Origin: VXYL01 sp965243175
GTDB lineage: Bacteria; Pseudomonadota; Gammaproteobacteria; Pseudomonadales; Azotimanducaceae
Length of the DNA: 64,000 bases
NCBI GenBank assembly: GCA_965243175.1
Contig: OZ251532.1
Span: 4,526,001-4,590,000 of the forward strand
Direction: 5' to 3'
The notes beneath the pieces are model-generated. The model was given only the letters and a program-made list of their open reading frames with translations, did no database searches and was not told where the DNA came from. A program made the position numbers and the translations under genes. The first letter of the stretch is position 1. Each line of letters begins with the position of its first letter. Below are positions 12,501-24,500 of the stretch, in pieces.

Positions 12501-15500
12501 GACTGGGTGAAGGTGAGCGCCTTGGTTTGCGGCGTGGCGTCCGTGTCGAGGGACACGTCGGCGTTGCCGCTGGTGGCGGTGATCACCACCGTGCAGTTGC
12601 CGCCGGCGGCGGTCCGCGGGTTGGCCGTGAGGCGGACGGTGTAGGCGCCGACGTTGGCGTTCGTGCCGCCGCCGGCGTTGGGATCCTCCTGCAGCGCCAG
12701 CGCGTTGCGGCTGAGGGCGATGCCCGGCGTGGGGGTGACGCTCAGGCTGGTGGACGCCAGTGTGCCGGGGAGATCGTGGGCGGCGGCCGCCACAGTCACG
12801 GACAGGGTGCGGACGGCGGTGAAGTCCGCGCCCGTGTAGTCCAGGGTCAGGGTCGCCGTGGTGTCGCCGGCGGTCACCGTGGCCAGCGCGTCGATGGTCA
12901 GGCCGGGGACGTTGGTGTTCGGTGTGAAGTGCGACTTCGCGGCGCCGCTGGCGAACGCCGTGTCCGTCAGCGTGACCGTCGCGGTGGCGCCGTCCAGGTT
13001 CGCCTCGGTGAGCGTCGTCGGGTTGCTGGCCGCGAGCGTCGCCGCGGGGGTGACCACGGTGATGGTGAACGTCAGTTCGGCGCGGTCGCTGTTCTCGCGG
13101 TTGGTGTCGCCGTCGTGGGCGTGGATGGCCACCGTGGCCGCGCCGGCGGTGTTCGCGGTCGGCGTGCCGCAGATCCGCCGCGCGCCGCAGACGCCCTCGA
13201 AGAAGAGGCCCGCCGGCAGGCCGCTGGCCGAGTACGTGTAGCCGGTGCCTTCGCCGCCGCTGGCCGCCGGCACCTCGAACGTCAGTATCTCGTGGTCCTT
13301 GCGGTAGGTCCTGTTCTCCACCGTGCCGCTGCCGAACGTCGGCGGCAGGTTCGGCTGCAGGGCGAACTGGACGGCCGGGTCGAAGCCGCCGAAGCTCAGC
13401 ACCGGGTACTGCCACTGGTCGCCGAAGTCCCAGGGCGCGTCCGCCTCGCCATCGCCGTCGACGTCGCCTTCGTCCCAGGTCGCGTAGATGCCTTGGTAGC
13501 CGGTGGGCGCGCGCAGCTGCGCCGCCGTGCGGGCGCAGGTCGAACAGCCGCCATCGGTGGTGGTGCCGTGGGTGGTGCTGTCGAAGTAGGTGGCGACCAC
13601 GTTGCCGGTGCCCGTCTGGGTGTGGAACAGCGGATTCGAGCCGGGGGCGAGCGTGCCCCGCGACAGGCTGTGATGCACCTGCCCTGGAGCGGACCTGCTT
13701 GTCGCATCCGCCAGGTTCGAAACGAGCCCCGCCGCCCTTCTGCCCGACACGCGCACGTCCACCCAGCAACTGCGAATGGTGGTGGCGCCCCTGCCGCCCC
13801 AGTTGAGTCCGATCAATCCACCGACGGTGTTGACGCGACCGTCACTCGCCGCGGGATTGGCGCTGATGACGCCGGTGACAAACACGCCGGTGATCGTCGC
13901 GCCGTCGCCGTACCCCGCCAGCCCGCCGGCCGTGATCGAGCCCGTCCTCGTGTTCGTGATGTTGACATCCACCAAGCCGAGCAGCTCGACGCGCCCGACC
14001 ACGGTGTCGAAGAGCCCGCTCTCCGGCAAGGCGTGGTTCATGTAGAGGTTGTAGATGATGCGGCCGTTGCCGCGCAGGACGCCGAAGTATTCGGGCAGGG
14101 GCACCCAGCCGGCGCCGCCGTTCCAGAATTCGTCGCCGCCGTCCACGGCACCGCTGCCGTCGGTGTCGAAGTCCAGATCGTTCTCCAGCTCGTAGCCGGC
14201 GCAGTCGAAGACGTCCGCGTCGTCCGTCGTGGTCGGGCAGCCCATGCCCGCCACATGGTTGCGGAACGCCTTGCCGTAGCTGCCAGCGTTGCCCGACGAC
14301 GGTGCGCCGTCGCCATCCGGGTCCCAGCGGATGGCGTTCAGCTGGGCGAAGGTGTAGATCTCGATCAGCCCGTCGTCGTCCAAGTCGTAGTCGCCGCGCT
14401 GCGGCACGGGATCCGCGCCGCGGTAGCTGAGCGCCGGGTACTGCGAGTTCGTGCCGAAGTGCCACGGCGCCTCGGACGGGTCGCCGTCGCCGTCGACGTC
14501 CAACCGGTCCCAGCCGGCGTAGATGCCGGTGGCCGACGTGGGGGTTTGCAGCTGCGCCGTGGCGCGGCCAACGCCCTGCGCGGAGACCGCGACGCCGCTC
14601 GCCTCGCGGTCCCAGTGGCTCGCCGTGGCCGTGCCGGAACCGCCCGCCAGGCCGTGCTTGTTGCCGGTCGGGCAAGCGCCGGTCACCGCGCCGGTCGCGT
14701 AGCTCGCGACGATGGTTCCGAGGTTGCTGCCGGCGAGGCCGCCGGCGACGTTGCCGGCACCTGTCGTACAGGACGCCGACGCCCGCGAGTAGCTCGCCAC
14801 GATGGTCGAACCCGCGTTCGCCACTCCCACCAGGCCGCCGACGTTGGTGTCGCCCGCCGCGGCGCCGCTCGTCCACACCGCCTCCACTCTGCCCAACGAC
14901 GCCCCCGCCAACGGCGCCACCGAGTTCTGGCCGCTTCGCACATGGGCGTTCGGCAGTCCCAGCGAGCGCACCACCGCGCTGCCGCGCAGCGCCGCGAACA
15001 GCCCGGAGTGGTTGCGGGCGCGGTTCACGAACAGGTTGTGGATGGAGTGGCCCCGGCCGTCGAACACGGCGTTGAAGTGGGTCGTGTCGTTCGGCGCCGT
15101 GGCCGGGCCGATGGGATCCCAGCCGCTGCCGCCGTTGTGGTAGGTGTCGTCCGAGTCGCTCGTGCCGCCGGTGTGCGTGGAACCGTCGCCGTCGGTGTCG
15201 AAGTCCAGATCCCGCGTCAGCTCGTAGCCCTCGCAGGCCGGCGTGCCGCCCGTACCTGTCGGGCAGCCCATGCCGGCGGAGGCGTTCGGGAAAGCGGTCG
15301 CGTAGGCGCCGCCGTCGCCGCTTGCCGCCGCGCCGTCACCGTCCAAGTCCCAGCGCACCGCGTCCAGCTGCGCCAGCGTGGAGATCTCGATCAGACCGTT
15401 CTCGTCGGTGTCGTAGTCCGTGTTGGCGCGCTCGTCGTCCGACACCGCCACGCGCAGCCGTGCCGACGCGCTGTTGTAGCCGCCGCCGGTGGCGCGGTGG

Positions 15501-18500
15501 GCGATGGTCACGGACTCGTCCACGGCGTCCGGCGCGTCGTCCACCGCCGCGGCGGTCACCGTCTGCGCCGTGCCCCAGTTCTGCGCGGTGAACGTCAGCG
15601 ACGCCGCGTCCACCGTCACCGCGCCGGTGTCGCCGCTAGTCACCGCCACCGAGACGGCGCCGGTCGGCGCCGCCGACAGCCGCACCGCGTAGTCGGCGCT
15701 GTCGCCTTCGGCCAGCAGCAGCGGCCCCGGGTGCAGCGGCGTGGTCGCCGGGTCGGCGTCGATCAGCACGGTGCCGCGGTCGTCGTCCGTCACCGTCACC
15801 GCAACCCTCGCCAAGGCGCCGACGCCGGCCGCCGAAAGCGTGATCGTCGTCGATTCGCCGTTCGAGTCGTCGTCCGCCTGAGCCGTCACGGTCACTGTCT
15901 GGACGGCGCTCCAGTTCTGCGCGGTGAACGTCAGCGACGCCACGGACACCGTCGCCGCGCCCGGGTCCGCGCTCGCCACCGTCACCGTGGTGGTCGCCGC
16001 CGGGGCGCTGTCCAGCACCACAGTGAAGGAACCCGAGTTGGAACCCGTGGCCTCGTTCAGATACAAGCGCGACGGCGACACCCTCGCCCCCAGCGACGGC
16101 GCCACGGACGCCGCGGCCGTGGTCAGCGTGCCGACCAGGGCGTGCGCCGACGCCGCCACCGTCACCGACAGGGTGCGCGCCGTGGCGAAGTCCGTGTCGT
16201 TGTACGCCAGCGTCAGCGTCGCCGACGTGTCGCCGGCGGTCACCGCCGCCAGCGAGCCGACGGCGAGGCCGGACACGTTGGTGTTCAGCCTGAAGTTCTG
16301 CTTCGTGACGCCGCTCGCGAACGTGGTGTCGGTCAGCGTCACCGTCACCTCGGCGCCGTCCAGGTTCGCCTCGGTCAGCGTTGCCGGTCGGCTCGTGAGC
16401 ACGGCGGTCGGATCGACCACCGTGATGGTGAACGCCAGCGCCGCGCGGTCGATGGGCGACCGGTTGGCGTCGCCGTCGTGGGCGTGGATGGTCACCGTGA
16501 CGGCGCCGGCGGTGTTCTCGGTGGGTGTCCCGCAGATCCGCCGCGCGCCGCAGACCCCCTCGAAGAGGAGGCCCGCCGGCAGGCCGCTGGCCGAGTACGT
16601 GTAGCCCACGCCCTCGCCGCCGCTGGCCGCCGGCACCTCGAACGTCAGTATCTCGTGGTCCTTGCGGTAGGTCTTGTTCGCCACCGTGGCCATGCCGAAG
16701 GTGGGCGGCGCGCCGGGCTGCAGGGCGAACTGGACGGCCGGATCGAAGCCGCCGAAGCTCAGCACCGGATACTGCCGCTGGTCGCCGAAGTCCCAGGGCG
16801 CGTCCGCCTCGCCGTCGCCGTCGATGTCGCCTTCGTCCCAGGTCGCGTAGATGCCTTCGTAGCCGGTGGGCGCGCGCAGCTGCGCGGCCGTGCGGGCGCA
16901 GTCCGAGCAGCCGCCATCCGTGCTGGTGCCGTGGGTGGTGCTGTCGAAGTAGGTGGCGACCACGTTGCCGGTGCCCTGCTGGGTGTGGAACAGCGGATTC
17001 GAGCCCGGGGCGAGGGTGCCCCGCGACAGGCTGTGATGCACCGTTGCCTGCGACTGGACCGTCCCATCCGCCACGTTGCCGATGAGCCCGGCCGCCCTCT
17101 TGCCCGACACGCGCACGTCCACCCAGCAACTGCGAAAGGCGGTGCCGGACGGGAAGCCGAAGTTCAATCCGACCAATCCGCCAACGGTGTTTCGGCGCAC
17201 TTGGCTGCCATCCGTCGCCGCGGGATTGCCGCTGATGACGCCAGTGACGAAGACGCCGGCTATCGTGCCCGCGGAGCTGTACGCGGCCAGTCCGCCGGCC
17301 GTGATCTGGGTCGCCCTCGTGTTCGTGATGTTCACGTTCACCAGGCCGAGCAACTCGACGCGCCCGCTCACGGTGTCGAAGAGTCCGCTCTCCGGCAAGG
17401 AGTGGTTCATGTACAGGTTGTAGACGATGCGGCCGTTGCCGCGCAGGACGCCGGTGTACTCGGGCAGGGGCACCCAGCCGGCGCCGTCGTTCCAGAATTC
17501 GTCGCCGCCGTCCACGGCGCCGCTGCCGTCGGTGTCGAAGTCCAGATCGTTCTCCAGCTCGTAGCCGACGCAATCGAAGGCGTCCGTGTCGTCCGGCGTG
17601 GTCGGGCAGCCCATGCCCGCCACGTGGTTGCGGAACGCCTTGCCGTAGCTGCCGGCGTTGCCCGACGACGGTGCGCCGTCGCCGTCCGGGTCCCAGCGAA
17701 GAGCGTTCAGCTGGGCCAGCGTCCGCACCTCGATCAAGCCGTCGCCGTCCAGGTCGTAGTCGCCGATCTGCGGCGACCGATGCAGGCCGCCGTATTCGAG
17801 CGTCGGGTACTGCGACGCCTCGCCGAAGTGCCACGGCGCTTCGGACGGGTCGCCGTCGCCGTCGACGTCCAGCCGGTCCCAGCCGGCGTAGATGCCGGTG
17901 GCCGACGTGGGGGTTTGCAGCTGCGCCGTGGCGCGGCCGCCGCCCTGCGCGGAGACCGCGACGCCGCTCGCCTCGCGGTCCCAGTGGCTCGCCGTGGCCG
18001 TGCCGGAACCGCCCGCCAAGCCGTGCTTGTTGCCGGTCGGGCAGGCGCCGGTCACCGCGCCGGTCGCGTAGCTCGCGGCGATGGTTCCGAGGTTGCTGCC
18101 GACGAGGCCGCCAGCGAGGTTGCCGGCGCCCGTCGTACACGACGCCGACGCCCGCGAGTAGCTCGCCACGATGGTCGAGTCGGCGTTCGCCGCCCCCACC
18201 AGGCCGCCGACGTTGGTGTCGCCCGCCGCGGCGCCGCTCGCCCACACCGCCTCCACCCTGCCCCAGACCGAGCCCGCCAACGGCGCCACCGAGTTCTGGC
18301 CGCTTTGCACATGGGCGTTCGGCAGTCCCAGCGCGCGCACCACCGCGCTGCCGCGCAGCGCGGCGAACAGCCCGGAGTGGTTGCGGGCGCGGCTGACGTA
18401 CAGGTTGTGGATGGAGTGGCCCTTGCCGTCGAACACGGCGTTGAAGTGCGTCGTGTCGTTCGGCGTCGTGGCCGGGCCGATGGGATCCCAGCCGCTGCCG

Positions 18501-21500
18501 CCGTTGTGGTAGGTGTCGTCCGAATCGCTCGTGCCGCCGGTGTGCGTGGAGCCGTCGCCGTCGGTGTCGAAGTCCAAGTCCTGGGCGAGCTCGTAGCCGC
18601 TGCATCCGCTGGTCGGACAGCCCATGCCGGCGGAGGCGTTGGGGAAGGCGGTCGCGTAGGCGCCGCCGTCGCCGCTCGCCGCCGTGCCGTCGCCGTCCAA
18701 GTCCCAGCGCACCGCGTCCAGCTGCGCCAGCGTGGAGATCTCGATCAGGCCGTTCTCGTCCGTGTCGTAGTCCGTATTGGCGCGCTCGTCGTCCGACACC
18801 GCCACGCGCAGCCGCGCCGTCGTGCCGCCGTAGCCGCCGCCGGTGGCGCGGTGGACGATGGTCACGGACTCGTCCACGGCGTCCGGCGCGTCGTCCACCG
18901 CCGCGGCGGTGACCGTCTGCGCCGTATCCCAGTTCTGCGCGGTGAACGTCAGCGAGGCCATGTCCACCGTCACCGCGCCGGTGTCGCCGCTGGTCACCGC
19001 TACGGCGACGTTGGCGACCGGCGCCGCCGACAGCCGCACCGCGTAGCCGGCGCTGTCGCCTTCCGCCAGCAGCAGCGGCCCCGGGTGCAGCGGCGTGGTC
19101 GCCGGGTCGGCGTCGATCAGCACGGTGCCGCGGTCGTCGTCCGTCACCGTCACCGCAACCCGCGCCAAGGCGCCGACGCCGGCCGCCGAGAGCGTGATCG
19201 TCGTCGACTCGCCGTTCGCGTCGTCGTCCGCCTGCGCCGTCACGGTCACCGTCTGGACGGCGCTCCAGTTCTGCGCGGTGAACGTGAGCGACGCCACGGA
19301 CACCGTCGCCGCGCCCGGGTCCGCGCTCGCCACCGTCACCGTGGTGGTCGCCGCCGGGGCGCTGTCCAGCACCACCGTGAAGGAACCCGAGTTGGACCCC
19401 GTGGCCTCGTTCAGATACAAGCGCGACGGTGACACCCTCGCGCCCAGCGACGGCGCCACGGACGCCGCGGCCGTGGTCAGCGTGCCGACTAGGGCGTGCG
19501 CCGACGCCGCCACCGTCACCGCCAAGGTGCGCGCCGTGGCGAAGTCCGTGTCGTTGTACGCCAGCGTCAGCGTCGCCGACGTGTCGCCGGCGGTCACCGC
19601 CGCCAGCGAGCCGACGGCGAGGCCGGACACGTTGGTGTTCAGCATGAAGCTCTGCTTGGTGACGCCGCTCGCGAACGTGGTGTCGGTCAGCGTCACCGTC
19701 ACCTCGGCGCCGTCCAGGTTGGCCTCGGTCAGCGTCGCCGGTCGGCTCGCGAGCGCGGCGGTCGGATCGACCACCGTGATCGTGAAGGTCAGCTCGCCAC
19801 GGTCGCCGTCGCCCAGGTTGGTGTCGCCGTCGTGGGCGTAGATCGTCACCGTGGCCGCGCCGGTGGTGTTGGCGGTCGGCGTACCGCATACGCGCCGCGC
19901 CCCGCAGACCCCCTGCTCGAAGACGAGACCCGGCGGCAGCCCGCTCGCCGAGTAGGTGTAGCCCACGCCTTCGCCGCCGCTGGCCGCCGGCACCTCGAAC
20001 GTCAGTATTTCGAAGTCCTTGCGGTAGGTCCTGTCCGGCACCGTGCCGGTGAAGACCGGCGGCACGTCCGGCTGCAGCGCGACTTGGCGGGCGGTGTCCA
20101 AGCCGCCGAACTTCAGCACCGGCCACTGCCAGCGGTCGCCGAAGTCCCAGGCGTCGTCGTCGGTGGACTCGCCGGCGGTGTTGTCGCCATCGACGTCCTG
20201 ATCGTCCCAGTCGACGTAGAGGGCCGTGTAGCCGGTGGGCGTCCGCAGGTTCACGGAGGTCTCGCCCTCTGGCGAGGCCGTCCCCGCGTCGTCTGCGATG
20301 CCGCTGCGGTTCACGTCCCAGTAGGTCGCCGTGAACGTGCCCGAACCACTGGCGAAGCCGTGCTTGTTCGCCGTCGGGCAGCCGCCGGTCACCGCGCCGG
20401 TGGAGTAGCTGGCGGCGATGGTGCCGGAGTTCGCCGCCGCGAAGCCGCCGGCGACGCGGTTGCCCGTCGCGCACGACACCGCCGCCGTCGAGTAGCTCGC
20501 CACCACCGTGGCGCCCGATTCCACCACGCCCACCAGGCCGCCGACGTTGGTCTGCCCCGCCGCGGAACCGCTCGCCCACACCGCCGCCACCCGGCCCGCG
20601 ACCACGCCGGCCAGCGGCGCCACCGAACCCCGGCCTTGCCGTACGCGGGCGTTCGACAGGCCCAGCGAGCGCACCACGGCGCCGGGGCGCAGGGCGGCGA
20701 ACAGGCCGGAGTAGTTGCGGCTGCGGTTCACCAGCAGGTTGGCGACGACCTTGCCGTTGCCGCTGAAGGTGCCGGTGAAGTGCGTGGTGTCGCTGGGTGC
20801 GGAGGCCGGGCCGATGGGATCCCAGCCGCTGCCGCCGTTGTAGTAGGCGTCGCCCGAATCCGCCGTGAACGTGCCGTCGTCCGTCCAGGTGGAACCGTCG
20901 CCGTCGGTGTCGAAGTCGAGGTCGTTCTCCAGCTCGTAGCCGGCGCAGTCGTTGAGGTCGGCGTCGCCGGTGGCGTCCGAAGGGCAGCCCATGTCGGCGC
21001 GGTGGTTGCGGAACGCCTTGCCGTAGTTCCCCACGTTGCCGGTGGACGGGGCGCCGTCGCCATCCAGATCCCAGCGGATGGCGTTCAGCTGCATCAGCGT
21101 CCGCACCTCGATCAGGCCGTCGTCGTCCAGGTCGTAGTCGCCGCGCTGGGGCACCGGGTCCATGCCGCGGTAGCGCAGCACCGGGTACTGCGAACTGGTG
21201 CCGAAGTGCCACGGCGACTCGTGCGGATCGCCGTCGCTGTCCACGTCCAGGGCGTCCCAGCCGGCGTAGATGCCGGTCGCCGAGGTCGGGGTTTGCAGCT
21301 GCGCGGTGGTGCGCCCGCCGCCCTGTGCGGAGGTCGTCACGTCGCTCCTCTCGCGGTCCCAATGGCTCGCCGTCGCCGTGCCGTCGCCGCCCGCCAGGCC
21401 GTGGTGGTTCACGCAGCCGCCGCCCGTCACCGCGCCGGTCGCGTAGCTGGCGACGATGGTTCCGCCGTTCGCGGCCGTCAGGCCGCCGGCGGCGTAGGGA

Positions 21501-24500
21501 CCCCACGAGCCGCAGGCCGCGGACGCCGTCGAGTAGCTGGCGACGATGGTCGAACCCGCCGCCGTCGCCCCCACCAGGCCGCCGACGTTGGTGTTGCCCG
21601 CCGCCGAGCCGCTCGCCCACGACGCCTCCACCCGACCCCAGAGCGCCCCGGCAAGCGGCGCCACGCTGCCCTGGCCGTTGCGGACGTGGGCGTTCGGCAG
21701 CCCCAGCGAGCGCACCGTCGCGCCGCCGCGCAGCGCCGCGAACAGGCCGGAGTAGTTGCGGTTGCGGTTGACGTAGAGGTTGTGGATGGAGTGGCCGTTG
21801 CCGTCGAAGACGGCGTTGAAGTGCGTACTGTCGTTCGGCGTCGAGGCCGGGCCGATGGGATTCCAGCCGCTGCCGCCGTTGTGGTAGGTGTCGTCCGAGT
21901 CGCTGGTGCCGCCGTCGTGGGTGGCGCCGTCGCCGTCGGTGTCGAAATCGAGGTCCCGGGTCAGCTCGTAGCCGGTGCAGGTGGCGGTGTTGGAGACCGC
22001 CGGGCAGCCCATGCCGGCGCTGGCGCTGGCGAACGCGCCGCTGGCGCCGCTGTAGTCCGCGGAGTTGCTGGCCGGGCTGCCGTCGCCGTCCAGGTCCCAG
22101 CGGACGGCGTTCAGCTGCGCCAGCGTCGAGACCTCGATCAGGCCGTCCTCGTCCGTGTCGTAGTCCGTGCCGGTGCGCTCGGCGTCCGACACGGCCACGC
22201 GCAGGTTCGACGACGTGCCGCCGTAGCCGCCGCCGGTCGCCTCGTGGGCGACCAGCACGGACTCGTCCACGGAGTCGCTCGCCTCCGCCACCGCCGTGGC
22301 GGTCACCGTCTGCGGCGTGTTCCAGTTCGTCGTGGTGAACGTCAGCGAGGCCAGGTCCACCGTCACCGCGCCCGTATCGTCGCTGGCCACCGCCACCGTC
22401 GCATCCGCGCTCGGCTGCGCGGACAGCCGCACCGTGTAGGCGCCGGTGTCGCCTTCGGCCAGCAGCAGCGGGCCGGGGTCCAGCGCCGTGGTCGCCGGGT
22501 CCGCGTCGATCAGCACGGTGCCGCGGTCGTCGTCCGTGACGTTCACCGTCACCCTGGCCAGCACGCCGACGCCGGACGCCGTGAGCGTCACCGGCACCGT
22601 CTCGTCGTTCGCGTCGTCGTCCGCCTGCGCCGTCACGGTCACCGTCTGCGCGGTGGCCCAGTCCGTCGTCGTGAACGTCAGCGCCGCCTTGTCCACGGTC
22701 ACCGCGCCCGTGTCCGCGCTGGCCACCGCCACCGTGGTGGTCGCCCCCGGGTCGCTGTCCAGCACCACGTCGAACATGCCGGTGTTGGAACCCGTGGCCT
22801 CGTTCACCGTCAGCTCCGACGGCGTCGCGGTGGCATCCAGCGACGGCGCCACGGAGACCGACGCCGTGGCGATGGCGCCGGGCAGGCTGTGGGCGGCGGC
22901 CGCCACCGTCACGCCCAAGGTGCGGGCGGTGTCGAAGTCCGTGTCGTCGTAGGCCAGCGTCAGCGTCGCCGCGGCGTCGCCGGGCACCGTCGCCAGCGCG
23001 CCGACGGTGAGCCCGGAGACGTCAGTGTTCAGCATGAAGTCGGACGCCGTCGCGCCGCTCGCGAACGTCGTGTCGGTGAGCGTCACGGTCACGGTGGCGT
23101 TGTCCAGCGTCGCCTCGGTCAGCGCCGCCGGAGTGCTGGCGGTGATCGCCGCGGTCGGCTCGACCACCGTGATGGTGAACATCAGCGCCGCGCGGTCGCT
23201 GTCGTTCCGATTGATGTCGCCGTCGTGCGCGTACACCGTCACGGTGGCGGCGCCAGCGGTGTTCCTGGTGGGCGTGCCGCACACCGTGCGCGCGGCGCAG
23301 TTCGGGGCGCCGAGGGCGAGCCCCGCCGGCAGGCCGCTGGCCGAGTAGGTGTAGCCCACGCCTTCGCCGCCGCTGGCCGCCGGCACCTGGAACGCGTCGA
23401 TGGGGAAGTCCTTGCGGAACGTCTTGTTCGGCACCGTGCCGGCGCCGAAGGTCGGTGGTTCGCTCGGCTGCAGACGGAACTGGAAGGCGGTGTCGAGGCC
23501 GGCGTAGCTGAGCACGGGGTATTGGTAGCTTGCGCCGAAGTCCCACGGGGCCTCGCCGCGAGTGCCGTCGCCGTCCACGTCCAGGTCGCCCCAGTTGGGC
23601 AAGGCGCTCGCTGTTCGCAGCTGGTTGGTGCTTCGGGCAGAGGCGCCGCCGCAGGCGCTCTGGCCCGTGGTCTGCCGGTCGCAGTAGTTGTCGGAGGAGG
23701 ATCCGGGGCCCTGGACGACAAATCCTCCCGCATCTCCCGGCTGCGACGCCGGCGTCAAGGCAGCCAGGGAAGCCGCGCCAGTGGCGTAGGAGGCACGCAC
23801 CACGCTGCCACTTGCGGTTTCACCGGCGAACGACCCGGCGATGCGCGCTCGAACGGCGCCGGCCGCGTACGACGCCACGACCGTTCCACCGACCCGTGCC
23901 GCCAGGCCGCCCCCGACGCCCTCGCCGTCTCTGGAAAAGACGACGTAGTTGTTGCCGGTGATGTGGACGGACGCGGCGGAGAAGCTGGCCGCCAGCCGCC
24001 CGCTGACCAGCCGCACCAAGCCCCCCGCCCGATCCTCGGCGGCGACGCTGCCCGTGCTCCAGCAGGCCAGCGCGGTGCCGCTCAACACGTCGGCCAGCGC
24101 GGCCGCCTTGCTCAGCGCTCCGGTGGCGCGGACGTCGACGTCCTCCAGCCCCAGCTCTCTGACCGTGCCGCTGATGGTGGAGAACAGCGCCGCGCTGCTG
24201 GCGCGGTCGATGGTCAGGTTGGCGATGCGGTGGTGGTTGCCGTCGAAGGTGGCCGCATAGTCGCCGCCGATGGGTGTCCAGTTGCTGTAGGAGTTCGGAT
24301 CGCTGGCGTTCACCTCGCCATTGCCGTCGGTGTCGAAATCCAGATCGTTGTCCAGTTCGTAGCCGATGCAATCGAAGGCGTTCGCATCGTCGCCGTTGGT
24401 CGGGCAGCCCATGTCGGCGACATGGTTGCGGAACGCCTTGGCGTAGCCGCCGGCGTTGCCCGAGGCCGGGGCGCCGTCGCCGTCCAGATCCCAGCGGATG

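Noticed and set aside
6665..19432. Plus-strand open frame of about 4,255 codons opposite the giant gene (and others at 311-6502, 19496-27307, 27389-36313, 38357-42880)
   Set aside because: They are Arg/Gly/Val-rich low-complexity translations of the complement of the repeat modules. Stop codons are rare there only because of GC content and codon choice on the coding strand. No domain or ribosome site supports them.
15636..21620. Long open frame in another minus-strand frame (also 333-5051, 9702-13769, 27120-30350)
   Set aside because: Same strand but shifted frame relative to the repeats. The translation is Arg-rich without motifs, and each is broken by stops, unlike the true frame.
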